Shown in pieces: positions 46,015-56,792 of a stretch of DNA of 64,000 bases; positions within the stretch are counted from its first letter, which is position 1; every line of letters starts with the position of its first letter. The position numbers and the translations under genes are program-made. Source of the stretch: an uncultured Desulfobulbus sp. (GTDB lineage Bacteria; Desulfobacterota; Desulfobulbia; Desulfobulbales; Desulfobulbaceae); NCBI RefSeq assembly GCF_963665445.1, contig NZ_OY762276.1, forward strand, positions 4,086,601 through 4,150,600, in the 5' to 3' direction. A model generated the notes under the pieces. The model did not search any database. It was given only the letters and a program-made list of their open reading frames with translations, and was not told where the DNA came from.

Positions 46015-47544
46015 GTGAACAGCAGCACCGAGGCCATCATCCGCCTGGAGGGGATCGGCAAGAGCTTCGGCGAGGTCCGGGCCAACCGCAACATTTCACT
46101 TTCCATGCAGCGCGGCTCGATTCTCGCCCTGCTCGGGGAAAACGGTGCCGGGAAATCGACCCTGATGTCGATCCTGGCCGGGCAGCTCCAACCCGACAGC
46201 GGCCGCATCTTGCTCAACGGAGAGCCGACGCTGCTTTCTTCCACTGAGGCAGCGATCAAGTGCGGCATCGGCATGGTTTACCAGCATTTCAAGCTGGTCG
46301 AGGCGATGAGTGTGGCCGAAAACGTCCTGCTCGGTCAAAGCGGCGGGTTCTGGATCAAGCCCAAACGGATGCAGCGGCAGGTCGCGGAGTTGATCAGCCA
46401 GTACGGCATGAGCATCCGCCCGGAGGCCCTGGTGGCGGAGCTCTCCATGGGGGAAAAGCAGCAGGTTGAGATTTTGCGCCTCTTGTATCGGCAGAGCGAC
46501 ATCCTTATCTTTGATGAACCGACCGCGGTGCTGACACCGCTCGAGTCGGAGCATCTCTTTACAGCGATGCGGCGGATGCGGGATAGGGGCAAGGCCCTGG
46601 TTTTCATCAGCCACAAACTCGAAGAGGTCCTGGCCGTGGCCGATCGGATCGCCATTCTCAAGCAGGGCGAGGTGATCGACCAGATGGCGGTGCACGAGAT
46701 TGCCTCAACGGCGGAGTTGGCCCAACGCATGGTCGGACGCCCGGTGCTCCTGACGGTTGAGCGGAAATGGATTGAGCCGAGGCAGACGGTGCTCCAGGTG
46801 GACAATCTCTCTGGCGACGGGCTTACCTCAGTCTACCTGGAACTGCGCCAGGGCGAAGTTTTCGGCCTGGTGGGGGTGGCGGGCAACGGCCAAAAACAGC
46901 TGGTGGAAACCATCTGCGGCCTGCGTCGGCCCGGGGAGGGGACAGTTCGCCTCCTGGGCAAAGCATGGGCGGAATTTTTCCGTGACAGGGATCCGGACCG
47001 GGTGCTCAGTTACATCCCCGAGGATCGTCAGGGGTTGGCCACCTGTCCGGAGCTTGATCTGCTGGACAACTTTCTGCTCACCACCCGGGAAGATTTTTAC
47101 CGCGGCCCCTGGCTCCGGCGCAGCAGGGCACGCACCAAGGCGCAGGAACTGATGCGCACCTTCGACATTCGTCCAGCCGATCTCCGCTCCCAGGCCCGGC
47201 AGCTTTCCGGCGGCAACCTGCAGAAGCTGGTGCTCGCCCGAGAGTTTTCCCGCAAACCGTGGCTGATCGTGGCCGAACAGCCTACCCAGGGACTGGACAT
47301 TGCCGCGGCAGAGGATGTTTGGCAGCTGCTGATGGAGGCACGGGAACAGGCCGGTATCCTGCTTGTGACCGGGGATCTTGCCGAGGCGCTGGCCCTCTCC
47401 GATAGAATCGGGGTCATGTTCGGAGGTGCCCTGCTCGGCATCATCGAACGCGACGACGAACAAGGCATAGAAAACATAGCGCAACTGATGGCCGGGCTCA
47501 CCAGCCCCGCCGTCGACAACGATCAAGCAGAGGAGGGATTATGA
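46015..47544 (+). CDS. Nucleoside-type ABC transporter, tandem ATP-binding protein
   Basis: A 509-residue double ATPase of the sugar/BMP importer class (YufO/NupO-like). Domain 1 has Walker A GENGAGKST, signature LSMGEKQQ and Walker B ILIFDEPTAVLTP. Domain 2 has a degenerate Walker A (GVAGNGQKQ, usual for this class), signature LSGGNLQK and WLIVAEQPTQGLD. It starts with GTG at 46015, six bases after gpt, and overlaps the gamma-carbonic-anhydrase-like gene by ATGA. It completes the transporter. Confidence 0.92.
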   Translation: MNSSTEAIIRLEGIGKSFGEVRANRNISLSMQRGSILALLGENGAGKSTLMSILAGQLQPDSGRILLNGEPTLLSSTEAAIKCGIGMVYQHFKLVEAMSVAENVLLGQSGGFWIKPKRMQRQVAELISQYGMSIRPEALVAELSMGEKQQVEILRLLYRQSDILIFDEPTAVLTPLESEHLFTAMRRMRDRGKALVFISHKLEEVLAVADRIAILKQGEVIDQMAVHEIASTAELAQRMVGRPVLLTVERKWIEPRQTVLQVDNLSGDGLTSVYLELRQGEVFGLVGVAGNGQKQLVETICGLRRPGEGTVRLLGKAWAEFFRDRDPDRVLSYIPEDRQGLATCPELDLLDNFLLTTREDFYRGPWLRRSRARTKAQELMRTFDIRPADLRSQARQLSGGNLQKLVLAREFSRKPWLIVAEQPTQGLDIAAAEDVWQLLMEAREQAGILLVTGDLAEALALSDRIGVMFGGALLGIIERDDEQGIENIAQLMAGLTSPAVDNDQAEEGL

Positions 47545-48095
47545 TACTGCCATACCGTGATTATCAACCGCAGGTCGGCAAAGGCGGCTGGGTTGCCCCC
47601 AATGCCACACTCATCGGCGACGCCGTTCTCGGCGAGGACGTCTCCCTCTGGTTCGGGGTCATTGTCCGCGGCGATGTGCATCGCATTCGCATCGGCGCCC
47701 GCACCAATATTCAGGATCTCTGCCTGCTGCATATCACCCAGCATGTCGGAGAGGAACGGGATGACGCCGACGGCCATCCGACAATCATCGGCAGCGAATG
47801 TACCGTGGGCCATAGGGTGATTCTCCATGGATGTACCGTGGGCGACCTGTGCCTGATCGGCATGGGCGCGATCATCCTGGACGGCGCGGAAATCGGGCGT
47901 GAATCCATTGTCGGTGCCGGATCGGTGGTCACGCCGGGGAAAAAATTCCCGCCACGCTCCCTGATCATGGGTACCCCTGCCAAGGTGGTCCGCGAGGTCA
48001 GCGAAGCCCAGGTCCAGGAGATGCAGGCCTCGTGGCGGCGTTATGTGGCCCTGAAAAACGAATACTATCAGGCAAAGCTCGGCGACTGCTTCTAA
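47541..48095 (+). CDS. Gamma-carbonic-anhydrase-like hexapeptide-repeat protein
   Basis: A 184-residue left-handed beta-helix protein of the gamma-CA/YrdA/PaaY group. Hexapeptide repeats run through WVAPNATLIGDAVLGEDVSL, and metal-ligand histidines are seen in GDVHRIRIGARTNIQDLCLLHIT and VGHRVILHGC. Trimeric metalloenzymes of this group may hydrate CO2 or act as thioesterases, but many have no known activity. GAGGAGG precedes its ATG, which overlaps the transporter ATPase stop. The operon link to purine transport has no obvious explanation. Confidence 0.88.
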   Translation: MILPYRDYQPQVGKGGWVAPNATLIGDAVLGEDVSLWFGVIVRGDVHRIRIGARTNIQDLCLLHITQHVGEERDDADGHPTIIGSECTVGHRVILHGCTVGDLCLIGMGAIILDGAEIGRESIVGAGSVVTPGKKFPPRSLIMGTPAKVVREVSEAQVQEMQASWRRYVALKNEYYQAKLGDCF

Positions 48096-48116
48096 CGCCT
48101 GCCTGGCGGGAGTCGA

Positions 48117-48413
48117 TCAAAGCGTCAGTACGGAATTGGCTTCACCGAACTCATTGGGGGCATACCCGTCTGCGTTATCGTCATTGACCCAGACGTTGCC
48201 GTCAAGGACATAACGAAATCGGTAATTTTGGCCTGTAGGCAGGGACAGGGTCACGGAAAAACTGCCGTCCTTGAGCTGCTTCATTGGCGTTTCGGTCAGT
48301 GACCAGTCGTTGAACTCCCCCGCCAAAACGGCGCTGGTTGCCTGGTCCTCGTTTTCGTATTTAAAGGTGACGCGACAAACCGTACCGGTTTTGGAATAAT
48401 TTTTCTTCAGCAT
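48117..48413 (-). CDS. Stand-alone CBM48 / isoamylase N-terminal-like domain protein
   Basis: A 98-residue soluble protein consisting of one early-set (E-set) domain like the glycogen-binding CBM48 of AMPK-beta and branching enzymes. Typical features are VLAGEFNDWS, LKDGSFSVTLSLPTG and YRFRYVLDGNVWVNDDNADGY. AAGGAGGA precedes the ATG at 48413. No glycogen enzymes are adjacent. Such short proteins may target or regulate partners at glycogen, but the role here is unknown. Confidence 0.85.
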   Translation of the reverse strand: MLKKNYSKTGTVCRVTFKYENEDQATSAVLAGEFNDWSLTETPMKQLKDGSFSVTLSLPTGQNYRFRYVLDGNVWVNDDNADGYAPNEFGEANSVLTL

Positions 48414-48613
48414 CGGGTCCTCCTTGCCTGTAAGCGGCCGTTCATGCATGGGGAAGAAAACAGCGACATTCTTAAAAAGAGTAAAACAACCGGGAAATTG
48501 GAGCAAGCACTATCTGGCCCTCCCCTGCGCAGTCCATGGCATGGCGAGGGCCGCTTTGCCTCGCCCCAGGCGATTGCAGAGTTGCTCCATCCTAAACAGC
48601 ATAGACGACACAG

Positions 48614-49873
48614 ATGGCCCATACACAATCCGCTCCCATACTCCCCGAATTGCTTGCTCCTGTGGGCAGCTTTGAAAAACTGGTGACCGCCGTTCATTAC
48701 GGTGCAGATGCCGTCTACCTGGGCGGCAAGGCCTTCAGCCTGCGTGCCCGGGCCGGAAACTTCGACCATGCCGGGCTTTGCCAGGCGATCGATTATGCCC
48801 ACGAGCACGGGGTCAAAGTCTACGTCACGGTCAATATCTTTGCCCACAACCGGGATCTGGAGGACCTGTCCCCGTACCTGTGCTCGATTGAGGAGGCCGG
48901 AGCCGACGGGATCATTGTCAGTGACCCGGGCATCCTGTCGACTGCCCGCCGGGTCATCCCGCAGATGCCCCTGCATCTCTCGACCCAGGCCAATGTCACC
49001 AATGCCGCTTCCGCCCGCTTCTGGGCGGAGCAGGGAGTGGGACGGCTCAATCTCGCCCGCGAACTCGGCCTTGAGGAAATCAGGGCGATCCGCAAGGCCA
49101 CCGAGACCGAACTCGAGGTCTTTGTCCACGGCGCCCTCTGTATTTCCTACTCGGGCCGCTGCATGCTGAGCAACTACTTCACCGGCCGCAATGCCAACCA
49201 GGGCGACTGTGCCCACCCCTGCCGCTACTCCTACGCCGTGGTCGAGGAAAAACGTCCCGGACAGTATTTTCCGGTGGAGGAGGACGAGCGGGGGACCTAT
49301 ATTTTCAACGCAAAGGATCTCTGCCTGCTGTCCCAGTTGCCGCTGTTGGTGGATGCAGGAGTGCATGCACTCAAAATAGAAGGGCGGATGAAATCAGCCG
49401 GCTATGTCGGGGCCGTGGTTCGACTCTACCGAGAGGCGCTCAACTGGATCGGCGAGCAGATTTTTTTAGGGCATCCTGCAGTTAGCCTCACCTTGCCAGA
49501 CACTTTTCACAACGAATTAAACAAGATCGGCACCCGTGGGCAGACAAAAAACTTTTTCAGCGCAAGGCCTTCATCCGAGGATATGCTTTATGATAGAATG
49601 AGGATCGAGCAGAGCTGGGTACCGGTCGGCATTGTCCGTCAGACCGCGCCCCTGCTGATTGAAACCCGGCATGTGCTCAACTGCGGCGACCAGGTGGAAT
49701 ATCTTGGCCGCGGTATCGACCCCGACCAGGTGAGGGTGACTGCGATGCGACTTGAAGACGGCTCACCCATCGAGCGAGCCAATCCCGGCAATCGAGTGCT
49801 CCTGCAGACCGAACCACCACTTGAACACGTTGAAAACCACGCTTTATTGCGAAAACGTCATTTATCACCATGA
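48614..49873 (+). CDS. U32-family protein (putative peptidase / RNA hydroxylation type)
   Basis: A 419-residue member of family U32. Motifs: LLAPVGSFEKLVTAVHYGADAVYLGG at the start (TIM-barrel strand), LSTQANVTNAASARFW, and the signature EVFVHGALCISYSGRCMLS followed by the Cys pair in GDCAHPCRY. Members include collagenase-like PrtC and RNA hydroxylases TrhP and RlhA; the iron-sulfur cysteines point to the latter type, where activity is hydroxylation rather than proteolysis. It overlaps the next gene by ATGA, so the two make a coupled pair. Confidence 0.9.
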   Translation: MAHTQSAPILPELLAPVGSFEKLVTAVHYGADAVYLGGKAFSLRARAGNFDHAGLCQAIDYAHEHGVKVYVTVNIFAHNRDLEDLSPYLCSIEEAGADGIIVSDPGILSTARRVIPQMPLHLSTQANVTNAASARFWAEQGVGRLNLARELGLEEIRAIRKATETELEVFVHGALCISYSGRCMLSNYFTGRNANQGDCAHPCRYSYAVVEEKRPGQYFPVEEDERGTYIFNAKDLCLLSQLPLLVDAGVHALKIEGRMKSAGYVGAVVRLYREALNWIGEQIFLGHPAVSLTLPDTFHNELNKIGTRGQTKNFFSARPSSEDMLYDRMRIEQSWVPVGIVRQTAPLLIETRHVLNCGDQVEYLGRGIDPDQVRVTAMRLEDGSPIERANPGNRVLLQTEPPLEHVENHALLRKRHLSP

Positions 49874-50940
49874 AGCCTTTTCTCAATGTCCCTTTTCTCC
49901 CCGAAGAAAGGTATATCGATTTCCTCTGCCAGTGCGCGGACGACCTGGACAGTGTCCATTTCAGCCTGCTGCACAGCCGCTTGGACAGTCGCATCCAGCT
50001 CGAACCGCTTCCTGCGCAGGAATCCGTCATTGCCGGTCTGGAGCGGTTGCAGGGGATAAAAAAATATGCCCTGCTCAACAGCCGCTTCTACACCCCGGAG
50101 ATGCTGACCGACCACCGGACGCTCACACCGGTCATTCGCACCCTGGAGCACTGTATCGAACGGCGGGTCATTGATGGTATCGTCTACTGCGACCACTACC
50201 TGCTCCAGGTCCTGGCGGACGAATCACCACAGATTGCGGCCCAGTTGGAGGCGGTGCCCAGTGTCAACACCATGCTCGACTCCTGCCACAAGGTCGAGGC
50301 CCAGCTGTCCTATATTCGGGAAACCGGCTTCAAGATGCCGGGCAAGATCATCCTCGATCGCTCCCTCAACCGGGAACTCGATCAGCTGGCAACCATTGCC
50401 CTCAAGCTGCACCGCCAGTTTCCGAAGATGAAAATCGAGGTCCTGGCCAACGAAGGGTGCCTGCCGTTCTGTCCGTTCAAGCTCTCGCACGACTCCTACA
50501 TAGCCCTGGCCAACATCAACGGTCGCAGCCAAACCCATGTGATCAACTGTGATATCGGCTGCATGCGCCTTTTGGACGAGCATCCCCACCGGCTCCTCCA
50601 ATCCCCCTTTATCCGCCCCGAGGACATTGATCTCTACCTCTATCATGTGGATACGATCAAACTCTGCGGTCGCACCTTGGGCCCGGCCTTTCTCATCAAC
50701 GCGATCAAGGCCTACCGTGCCCGCCGCTACGACGGCAACCTGCTCGACCTGATGGATGCCATGTCCTGGTTGGCGGATAAACTCTACGTCGACAATCGGA
50801 TGCTCTCCTTTGACTTTGCCAACATGCTCTCCCAATGCGACAACCACTGCGACAGCTGCGGCTTCTGCAAGGAGTTGTTCGATTCCATCGCCCAGCCCAA
50901 GCCGCTGGTGATCAAAGACCAAAGACCCACTGCCGATTGA
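49870..50940 (+). CDS. Cysteine-rich U32-associated protein
   Basis: A 356-residue protein, very probably a TIM barrel related to U32 proteins. The chain carries clustered cysteines: NEGCLPFCPF, a CDIGCMR motif, and a C-terminal CDNHCDSCGFC, suggesting one or more iron-sulfur clusters. Landmarks are TMLDSCHKVEAQL and KLCGRTLGPAFL. It overlaps the preceding U32 gene by four bases and so likely forms a complex, in the manner of the UbiU/UbiV or PrtC-type pairs. The reaction is unknown. Confidence 0.75.
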   Translation: MKPFLNVPFLPEERYIDFLCQCADDLDSVHFSLLHSRLDSRIQLEPLPAQESVIAGLERLQGIKKYALLNSRFYTPEMLTDHRTLTPVIRTLEHCIERRVIDGIVYCDHYLLQVLADESPQIAAQLEAVPSVNTMLDSCHKVEAQLSYIRETGFKMPGKIILDRSLNRELDQLATIALKLHRQFPKMKIEVLANEGCLPFCPFKLSHDSYIALANINGRSQTHVINCDIGCMRLLDEHPHRLLQSPFIRPEDIDLYLYHVDTIKLCGRTLGPAFLINAIKAYRARRYDGNLLDLMDAMSWLADKLYVDNRMLSFDFANMLSQCDNHCDSCGFCKELFDSIAQPKPLVIKDQRPTAD

Positions 50941-51059
50941 CAGGAACGACGCTCACAGGTATGGTTGCTTGCATCGGCCAGGCGGATGGGCCTGTACAGG
51001 ACCGGCCTGGAAAAGACGAGAAGTATCCCGTGGATACATAAACGTTGGCGGTGGAAAAG

Positions 51060-51653
51060 ATGGAATCTTTTGAGCAGTTGCTGGCGGAGTCGACTCGAAT
51101 TCACGGTCATATCTGCGCCGGACAGGTGATAGGCGTACGCATGGCCATGGCTGCGCTTGAACGGATAGGCATCAGCGATCCCAAGGGCAAGGAACGCAAA
51201 AAACTCTATGTCCTGGTGGAAATCGACCGCTGTGCCACCGACGCCATCCAGTCGGTCACCGGTTGCAGTCTGGGCAAACGCTCGCTGCGCTGGGTTGATT
51301 TCGGCATCATGGCGGCCACCTTTGTCAACCTCGAGACCGGCAGGGCCGTTCGCGCCCTTGCCCGTGAGGAGGCCCGGGCCCTGTCCGAATCCTACTGCCC
51401 GGAAATAATGGACAAGTATCAGCGCCAACTTGAGGCCTACAAGGTCATGCCCCTGGAAGAACTCTTCGTTTTTCAGGAGGTCAAGGTCAACCTCAAGGAT
51501 TGCGATATGCCCGGACGGCCGATGCGCCGGGTGCAGTGCAGTCAGTGCGGTGACTATGTCCAGGACTGCCGCGAAATCGTGCAGGAGGACAAGATCCTCT
51601 GTCGCGCCTGCGCTGGCGAGCGCTACTACCAGGTGCTGGGCACGATTGCCTGA
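51060..51653 (+). CDS. FmdE-family protein with C-terminal zinc-finger
   Basis: A 197-residue protein of the formylmethanofuran dehydrogenase subunit E (FmdE) family. The signature HGHICAGQVIGVRMA (Cys19) and EIDRCATDAIQSVTGCSLGKR are intact. A C-terminal treble-clef-like zinc finger has CSQCGDY then CRACAGERYY. The ATG at 51060 is chosen; TTG at 51045 and GTG at 51051 are upstream alternatives. FmdE proteins in non-methanogens are often linked to molybdenum/tungsten enzymes, but no such gene is adjacent. It lies between the U32-type pair and a radical SAM gene on one strand. Confidence 0.88.
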   Translation: MESFEQLLAESTRIHGHICAGQVIGVRMAMAALERIGISDPKGKERKKLYVLVEIDRCATDAIQSVTGCSLGKRSLRWVDFGIMAATFVNLETGRAVRALAREEARALSESYCPEIMDKYQRQLEAYKVMPLEELFVFQEVKVNLKDCDMPGRPMRRVQCSQCGDYVQDCREIVQEDKILCRACAGERYYQVLGTIA

Positions 51654-51706
51654 GACGGCAAGCGACCGTTGCCTCCCGCTTCCAGTCCCCCTCGTTTGCA
51701 TCGGTG

Positions 51707-52627
51707 ATGGAACGGCCCCGCATCCGAAGTTTCAGCCTCCACTGCCGGGAGCGCTACGGCCATCCGGTGGGAAAAATTCCGCTCGATCTCGGCCACCCCT
51801 GTCCCAATCGAGTCAATGGCGGCTGCATTTTCTGCCGCCCGGCCAGTTTCACCCCGCAGAGCCTACACCAGGCTGACTCCATCGAAGAGCAGATAGCACG
51901 CGGCAAAGAGCTGCTGCTCAAAGGCCGCTTTCAGCACTATCTGGCCTATTTCCAGCAGGAGACCTCCACCGCGCTCCCGACCACGCAACTCCTGCCGATT
52001 CTTGCCCAGGTACTCTCGGCCCCCGACTGTCTGGGACTGATCCTCTCCACCCGGCCGGATGCGATTGCAGAGGATTTGCCCTTTGCCCTTGCAGAGCTTA
52101 TCCGGCAAAGCGGCAAGGACTGCCTGATCGAACTCGGTCTGCAGACCTGCCACGAACCAAGCCTCAGATGGCTCAACCGCAACCATGACTACGACGATTT
52201 TCTCCAGGCTGTGGAGCGACTTTCCCGCCACGATTGCCTGGAAATAGGGGTCCACCTCATCCTCGGCATTCCCGGCGAATCAACGCAAGATATGGCCCAA
52301 TCCATCAGCCAAGTCTGCAGGTTGCCGATTCATGCCCTTAAACTCCACCATTTGCAGGTCATCCGCGATACCCCCCTGCATGCGCTCTATCTCCAGGGCA
52401 AGGTGCCAGTCTTTACCCTTGCCGAGTACACCAACATGCTGCTGCAGCTGCTGCCGATCATTCCCGCCTCGATCACCATCCACCGCCTCTGGGCCAGCGC
52501 CCATCCCCAACTGCTCATTGCCCCCAAATGGAACATCCTTGCCGGTGAGTTGAGCAAATCCCTGACGGCACAGATGAACGAGCAGGGTATTTTTCAGGGG
52601 CAGCACATATGCCCGGAGAGGCTTTAG
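51707..52627 (+). CDS. Radical SAM protein, YhcC/TIGR01212 type
   Basis: A 306-residue radical SAM protein. The cluster motif is Cys32-x7-Cys40-x2-Cys43 (HPCPNRVNGGCIFC), the spacing used by the YhcC/YtqA group in place of the usual CX3CX2C. YGHPVGKIPLDLGHPCPN, STRPDAI and ELGLQTCHEPSL are family features. Starts at ATG 51707, with GTG 51704 possible. The function of this group is not established. Its stop overlaps the convergent stop of the next gene, so no space is left for a terminator between them. Confidence 0.9.
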   Translation: MERPRIRSFSLHCRERYGHPVGKIPLDLGHPCPNRVNGGCIFCRPASFTPQSLHQADSIEEQIARGKELLLKGRFQHYLAYFQQETSTALPTTQLLPILAQVLSAPDCLGLILSTRPDAIAEDLPFALAELIRQSGKDCLIELGLQTCHEPSLRWLNRNHDYDDFLQAVERLSRHDCLEIGVHLILGIPGESTQDMAQSISQVCRLPIHALKLHHLQVIRDTPLHALYLQGKVPVFTLAEYTNMLLQLLPIIPASITIHRLWASAHPQLLIAPKWNILAGELSKSLTAQMNEQGIFQGQHICPERL

Positions 52628-53406
52628 CCCAACAGGGTCCGCAGGATCGGTGAACGGTTGGTCCGGCGCAGCTTCTTGAAAAAAAGGGGGAACTCCAGGC
52701 CATAGCGCTGTTGTGCTGCGACCGCCTGCTTCTGGGCCTTCTTGATCCGTCTGTGGGGTATTTCACCGGGAAAAACAAGGAGGATGACGTTGCTCCGTTT
52801 TTTGACCTGCATGGAGAGCATGTGGCCATTGCTGGCCTCGTCGATGGCCACCAGGGCCTGCTGATAGAGCTCGCGATCGCCGCTCCAGAGGTTAACAGCG
52901 AGCACGCCTTCAGGGTGCAACCGTCCCAACAGCAATCGGTAGAGGCGTGGTTCAAACAGGGCCGGCGCCATGGCACCTGCCCCGAAAATATCGAGAAAGG
53001 CCACGTGATAGCCGCCGCTGGGCGTAGATTCCGCAAAGGCAAGCGCATCCTGGTGGCAAATGCGCACCCGCGGACTAAGCGGCAGGCGGAAGTAGCCGTG
53101 GGCGATGTCGATCACCAACCGTTCTTTTTCGACGATGGTGAGCGAGGCCTCGGGGAAAAGGTGAAGCAGGAAATGGGGCAGAGCCGCCCCGCCCAACCCG
53201 ATCACAAGCAAATTTTGCGGCTGCGGAGGGAGGAGCAGGGCGGTGGTCATCCAACGGGTGTAGGCCAGTTGCAGCACATGGGGCGCGGCCAGGTCGAGGC
53301 AGCTTTGCCGCTCGTCCGTGCCGAAACGGAGGCTGCGCAGACTGCCCTCATCGGTGACGATCACCGGGTGATCGACGGTCTTGCCACGGAAGACGACCAA
53401 TTCCAT
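52624..53406 (-). CDS. Spermidine-synthase-like methyltransferase-fold protein
   Basis: A 260-residue protein with the Rossmann fold of spermidine synthases (motif I VIGLGGAALPHFLLHLFP, then TIVEKERLVIDIAHGYF, then DIFGAGAMAPALF). Residues of a true aminopropyltransferase polyamine site are only partly recognisable, so the substrate is uncertain. The ATG at 53406 is preferred: a longer frame would begin with TTG inside the yajC terminator. Stops of this gene and of the YhcC-type gene overlap head to head. It is transcribed alone or from a promoter just past the yajC terminator. Confidence 0.82.
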   Translation of the reverse strand: MELVVFRGKTVDHPVIVTDEGSLRSLRFGTDERQSCLDLAAPHVLQLAYTRWMTTALLLPPQPQNLLVIGLGGAALPHFLLHLFPEASLTIVEKERLVIDIAHGYFRLPLSPRVRICHQDALAFAESTPSGGYHVAFLDIFGAGAMAPALFEPRLYRLLLGRLHPEGVLAVNLWSGDRELYQQALVAIDEASNGHMLSMQVKKRSNVILLVFPGEIPHRRIKKAQKQAVAAQQRYGLEFPLFFKKLRRTNRSPILRTLLG

Positions 53407-53416
53407 CAGGTCCAGC

Positions 53417-53454
53417 AAAAAAGGCCGTAGGGCTGGATATCCAGCCCCACGGCC
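53417..53454 (-). terminator. Terminator after yajC
   Basis: On the minus strand GGCCGTGGGGCTGG pairs with CCAGCCCTACGGCC (one mismatch) around an ATAT loop, followed by a TTTTTT run. Confidence 0.9.
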
Positions 53455-53562
53455 CGCAAGGTTTCTGCCTGCCCGCAGTACTCAGGGGCAGCAGTGGGCA
53501 AAGTCGACAGATTCAACGCTTATTTTCATGCACGATGAAAATCAGTTGCAGCCGCCCAGTCC

Positions 53563-53904
53563 TCAGCCGGCCTTTTTCGCCGGAGCCTGTTTCTCCGCCT
53601 CGGAGGCGGAACCGGAAATAGCGCTGCGGCTGACCTTGATGCGTACGTTTTCCGCGATTTCCAGGGTTACCACATTATCGGCAATCCCGGCAATCTGGCC
53701 GAAAATCCCGCCGCCGGTGATGACCTTGTCGCCTTTTTTCAGGTTGGACAGATAGTTTTGATGCTCTTTGGCCTTTTTCTGCTGCGGACGAATGAGCAAA
53801 AAGTAAAAGACGATGAAGATAAGGATCAGCGGGACAAATTGGGCCAAGCTGGCCATCCCCGCGGGTGCGGCGGCTGCATCGGCGGCCCAGGCAACTCCGG
53901 TCAT
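53563..53904 (-). CDS. yajC: Preprotein translocase accessory subunit YajC
   Basis: A 113-residue single-span membrane protein that associates with SecDF. The hydrophobic span FVPLILIFIVFYFLLI (about residues 25-40) is followed by RPQQKKAKEHQ, the family signature, then LKKGDKVITGGGIFGQIAGI and an acidic/basic tail. It follows tgt on the minus strand by 39 bases, the common tgt-yajC order; secD and secF, which usually follow, are absent here, since a terminator comes next. Confidence 0.95.
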   Translation of the reverse strand: MTGVAWAADAAAAPAGMASLAQFVPLILIFIVFYFLLIRPQQKKAKEHQNYLSNLKKGDKVITGGGIFGQIAGIADNVVTLEIAENVRIKVSRSAISGSASEAEKQAPAKKAG

Positions 53905-53943
53905 GAACGATTCCTCCAGGAATTTAGTTTTACGTTTCGAACG

Positions 53944-55493
<1,550 letters not shown>

Positions 55494-55721
55494 CGTCTTT
55501 CCTCGTCTGAGATATTGCCGTTAAAAAAACAGGAGAAGGACGCACCGATTACCCGATACGCCATTTCCTGGATTGTCCCTTTTATGCACATCGGGCCGTT
55601 TGGCCAGAACCTTCGTTCCCGGGGCCGAAGCCGCAGCGTGGCCACAGCTATAAACCGCCCGGCCGACAAATGCAAGCAACACAGGTGCACAGCCCGGGGT
55701 ATGACGTGGTTGTCACTGAAT

Positions 55722-56783
55722 CTACGCCAATAACGCTCTCAAATCCTGTTTAAGCCGCTCCTCCTGCTCAAGTATCGAGCCACAGAGCTGCAACTGAATA
55801 TCCGCCCGATGAAGATTCTGGCCGGGCCATTCGACCTTGAAGTATTGATCACCGGCCAGATGATCGGTAAAAAAGCGCAAGCCCAACTCAAAACTGATAA
55901 CCGCCGCCGATTGCACCAGGAGCTCGCGGTCGCCCGGCGCAAGCAGTGCTCCGGCCTGGTCGATATAGCCCTCCATGAGGGCGGTAAAGAGTTCCGGGAC
56001 AAACGCGATCACCCCGGTGTCCCCATGGCCTTCCCCCAGCGGATTGCAGCAGGAGCGGAGACAGTCGCCGAGGTCATGCAGCAGCAGTCCCGGCTTGACC
56101 GTGTCGAGATCGACCAGACTCACCGCCTTGTTTGAGGCGTGATCAAAGAGAAAGTTGGCCACCTTGGGATCGCCGTGAATCACCCCTTGGCTCAAGCGAT
56201 CCCGCGCATTTTCAAGGACTGCTGCCAAGGGCCGCATCCGCTCGACCAATGCTGCGCAGTGCCGCTCCCGCGCATCCATCATTGGGCTTTTCTGCACCTG
56301 GGCGTCATAGCGCTCGAGATAAAGCGGGGTGATATGAAATCCGGGCAGGGGGTCGGCAAGCTGCTCCGGCACAAGTGGGGCGGTCAGACGATGAAACCGG
56401 CCAAGCAGGTGGCCAATGGATTGGGCCTGCTCCGCATTTTCCACCTGCTCCAGGGTACGGCTCCCCTCAATAAAGCTGAGAATCCGCCAGGAGCAGCCCT
56501 CGAGATCGACAAATCGATCCTCTCCACAGGGACTGGTGCCGAGCCGAAAAAAACGGATCGAGCCGCTCTGTTCCCGGTCCAGGTGGCGGGTCACCAGGCG
56601 TACATTGGCCATGATCGCCCCTGCATCGGCAAAAACACCGGGGTGAAGCCGCTGCAGGACCCAGGAAGTGCCGTCTGACAGGACAACCTGCAGGGTCTCG
56701 TTGATGTTCCCCTTGCCCAAAGGCCAGAGGGAGCGGATATCCCTGTCCGGAAAGAAGAAGTGGAGGGCGGCAGCGGTTTCCAT
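55722..56783 (-). CDS. Aminoglycoside-phosphotransferase-fold kinase
   Basis: A 353-residue protein of the APH/choline-kinase-like fold. The catalytic loop VIHGDPKVANFLFD and the Mg-binding SLVDLDTVKPG are intact, so it is likely an active small-molecule kinase. The N-terminal LWPLGKGNINETLQV matches the nucleotide-binding loop of a homoserine-kinase-like/N-acetylhexosamine-kinase subgroup. Aminoglycoside resistance is not implied. It lies nine bases after a MazG-like gene on the same strand. Confidence 0.85.
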   Translation of the reverse strand: METAAALHFFFPDRDIRSLWPLGKGNINETLQVVLSDGTSWVLQRLHPGVFADAGAIMANVRLVTRHLDREQSGSIRFFRLGTSPCGEDRFVDLEGCSWRILSFIEGSRTLEQVENAEQAQSIGHLLGRFHRLTAPLVPEQLADPLPGFHITPLYLERYDAQVQKSPMMDARERHCAALVERMRPLAAVLENARDRLSQGVIHGDPKVANFLFDHASNKAVSLVDLDTVKPGLLLHDLGDCLRSCCNPLGEGHGDTGVIAFVPELFTALMEGYIDQAGALLAPGDRELLVQSAAVISFELGLRFFTDHLAGDQYFKVEWPGQNLHRADIQLQLCGSILEQEERLKQDLRALLA

Positions 56784-56792
56784 GTCCGTCTA

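Noticed and set aside
55722-56783. Antibiotic-resistance aminoglycoside phosphotransferase
   Set aside because: Only the fold and catalytic loop match; the N-terminal nucleotide loop and context point to a metabolic small-molecule kinase.
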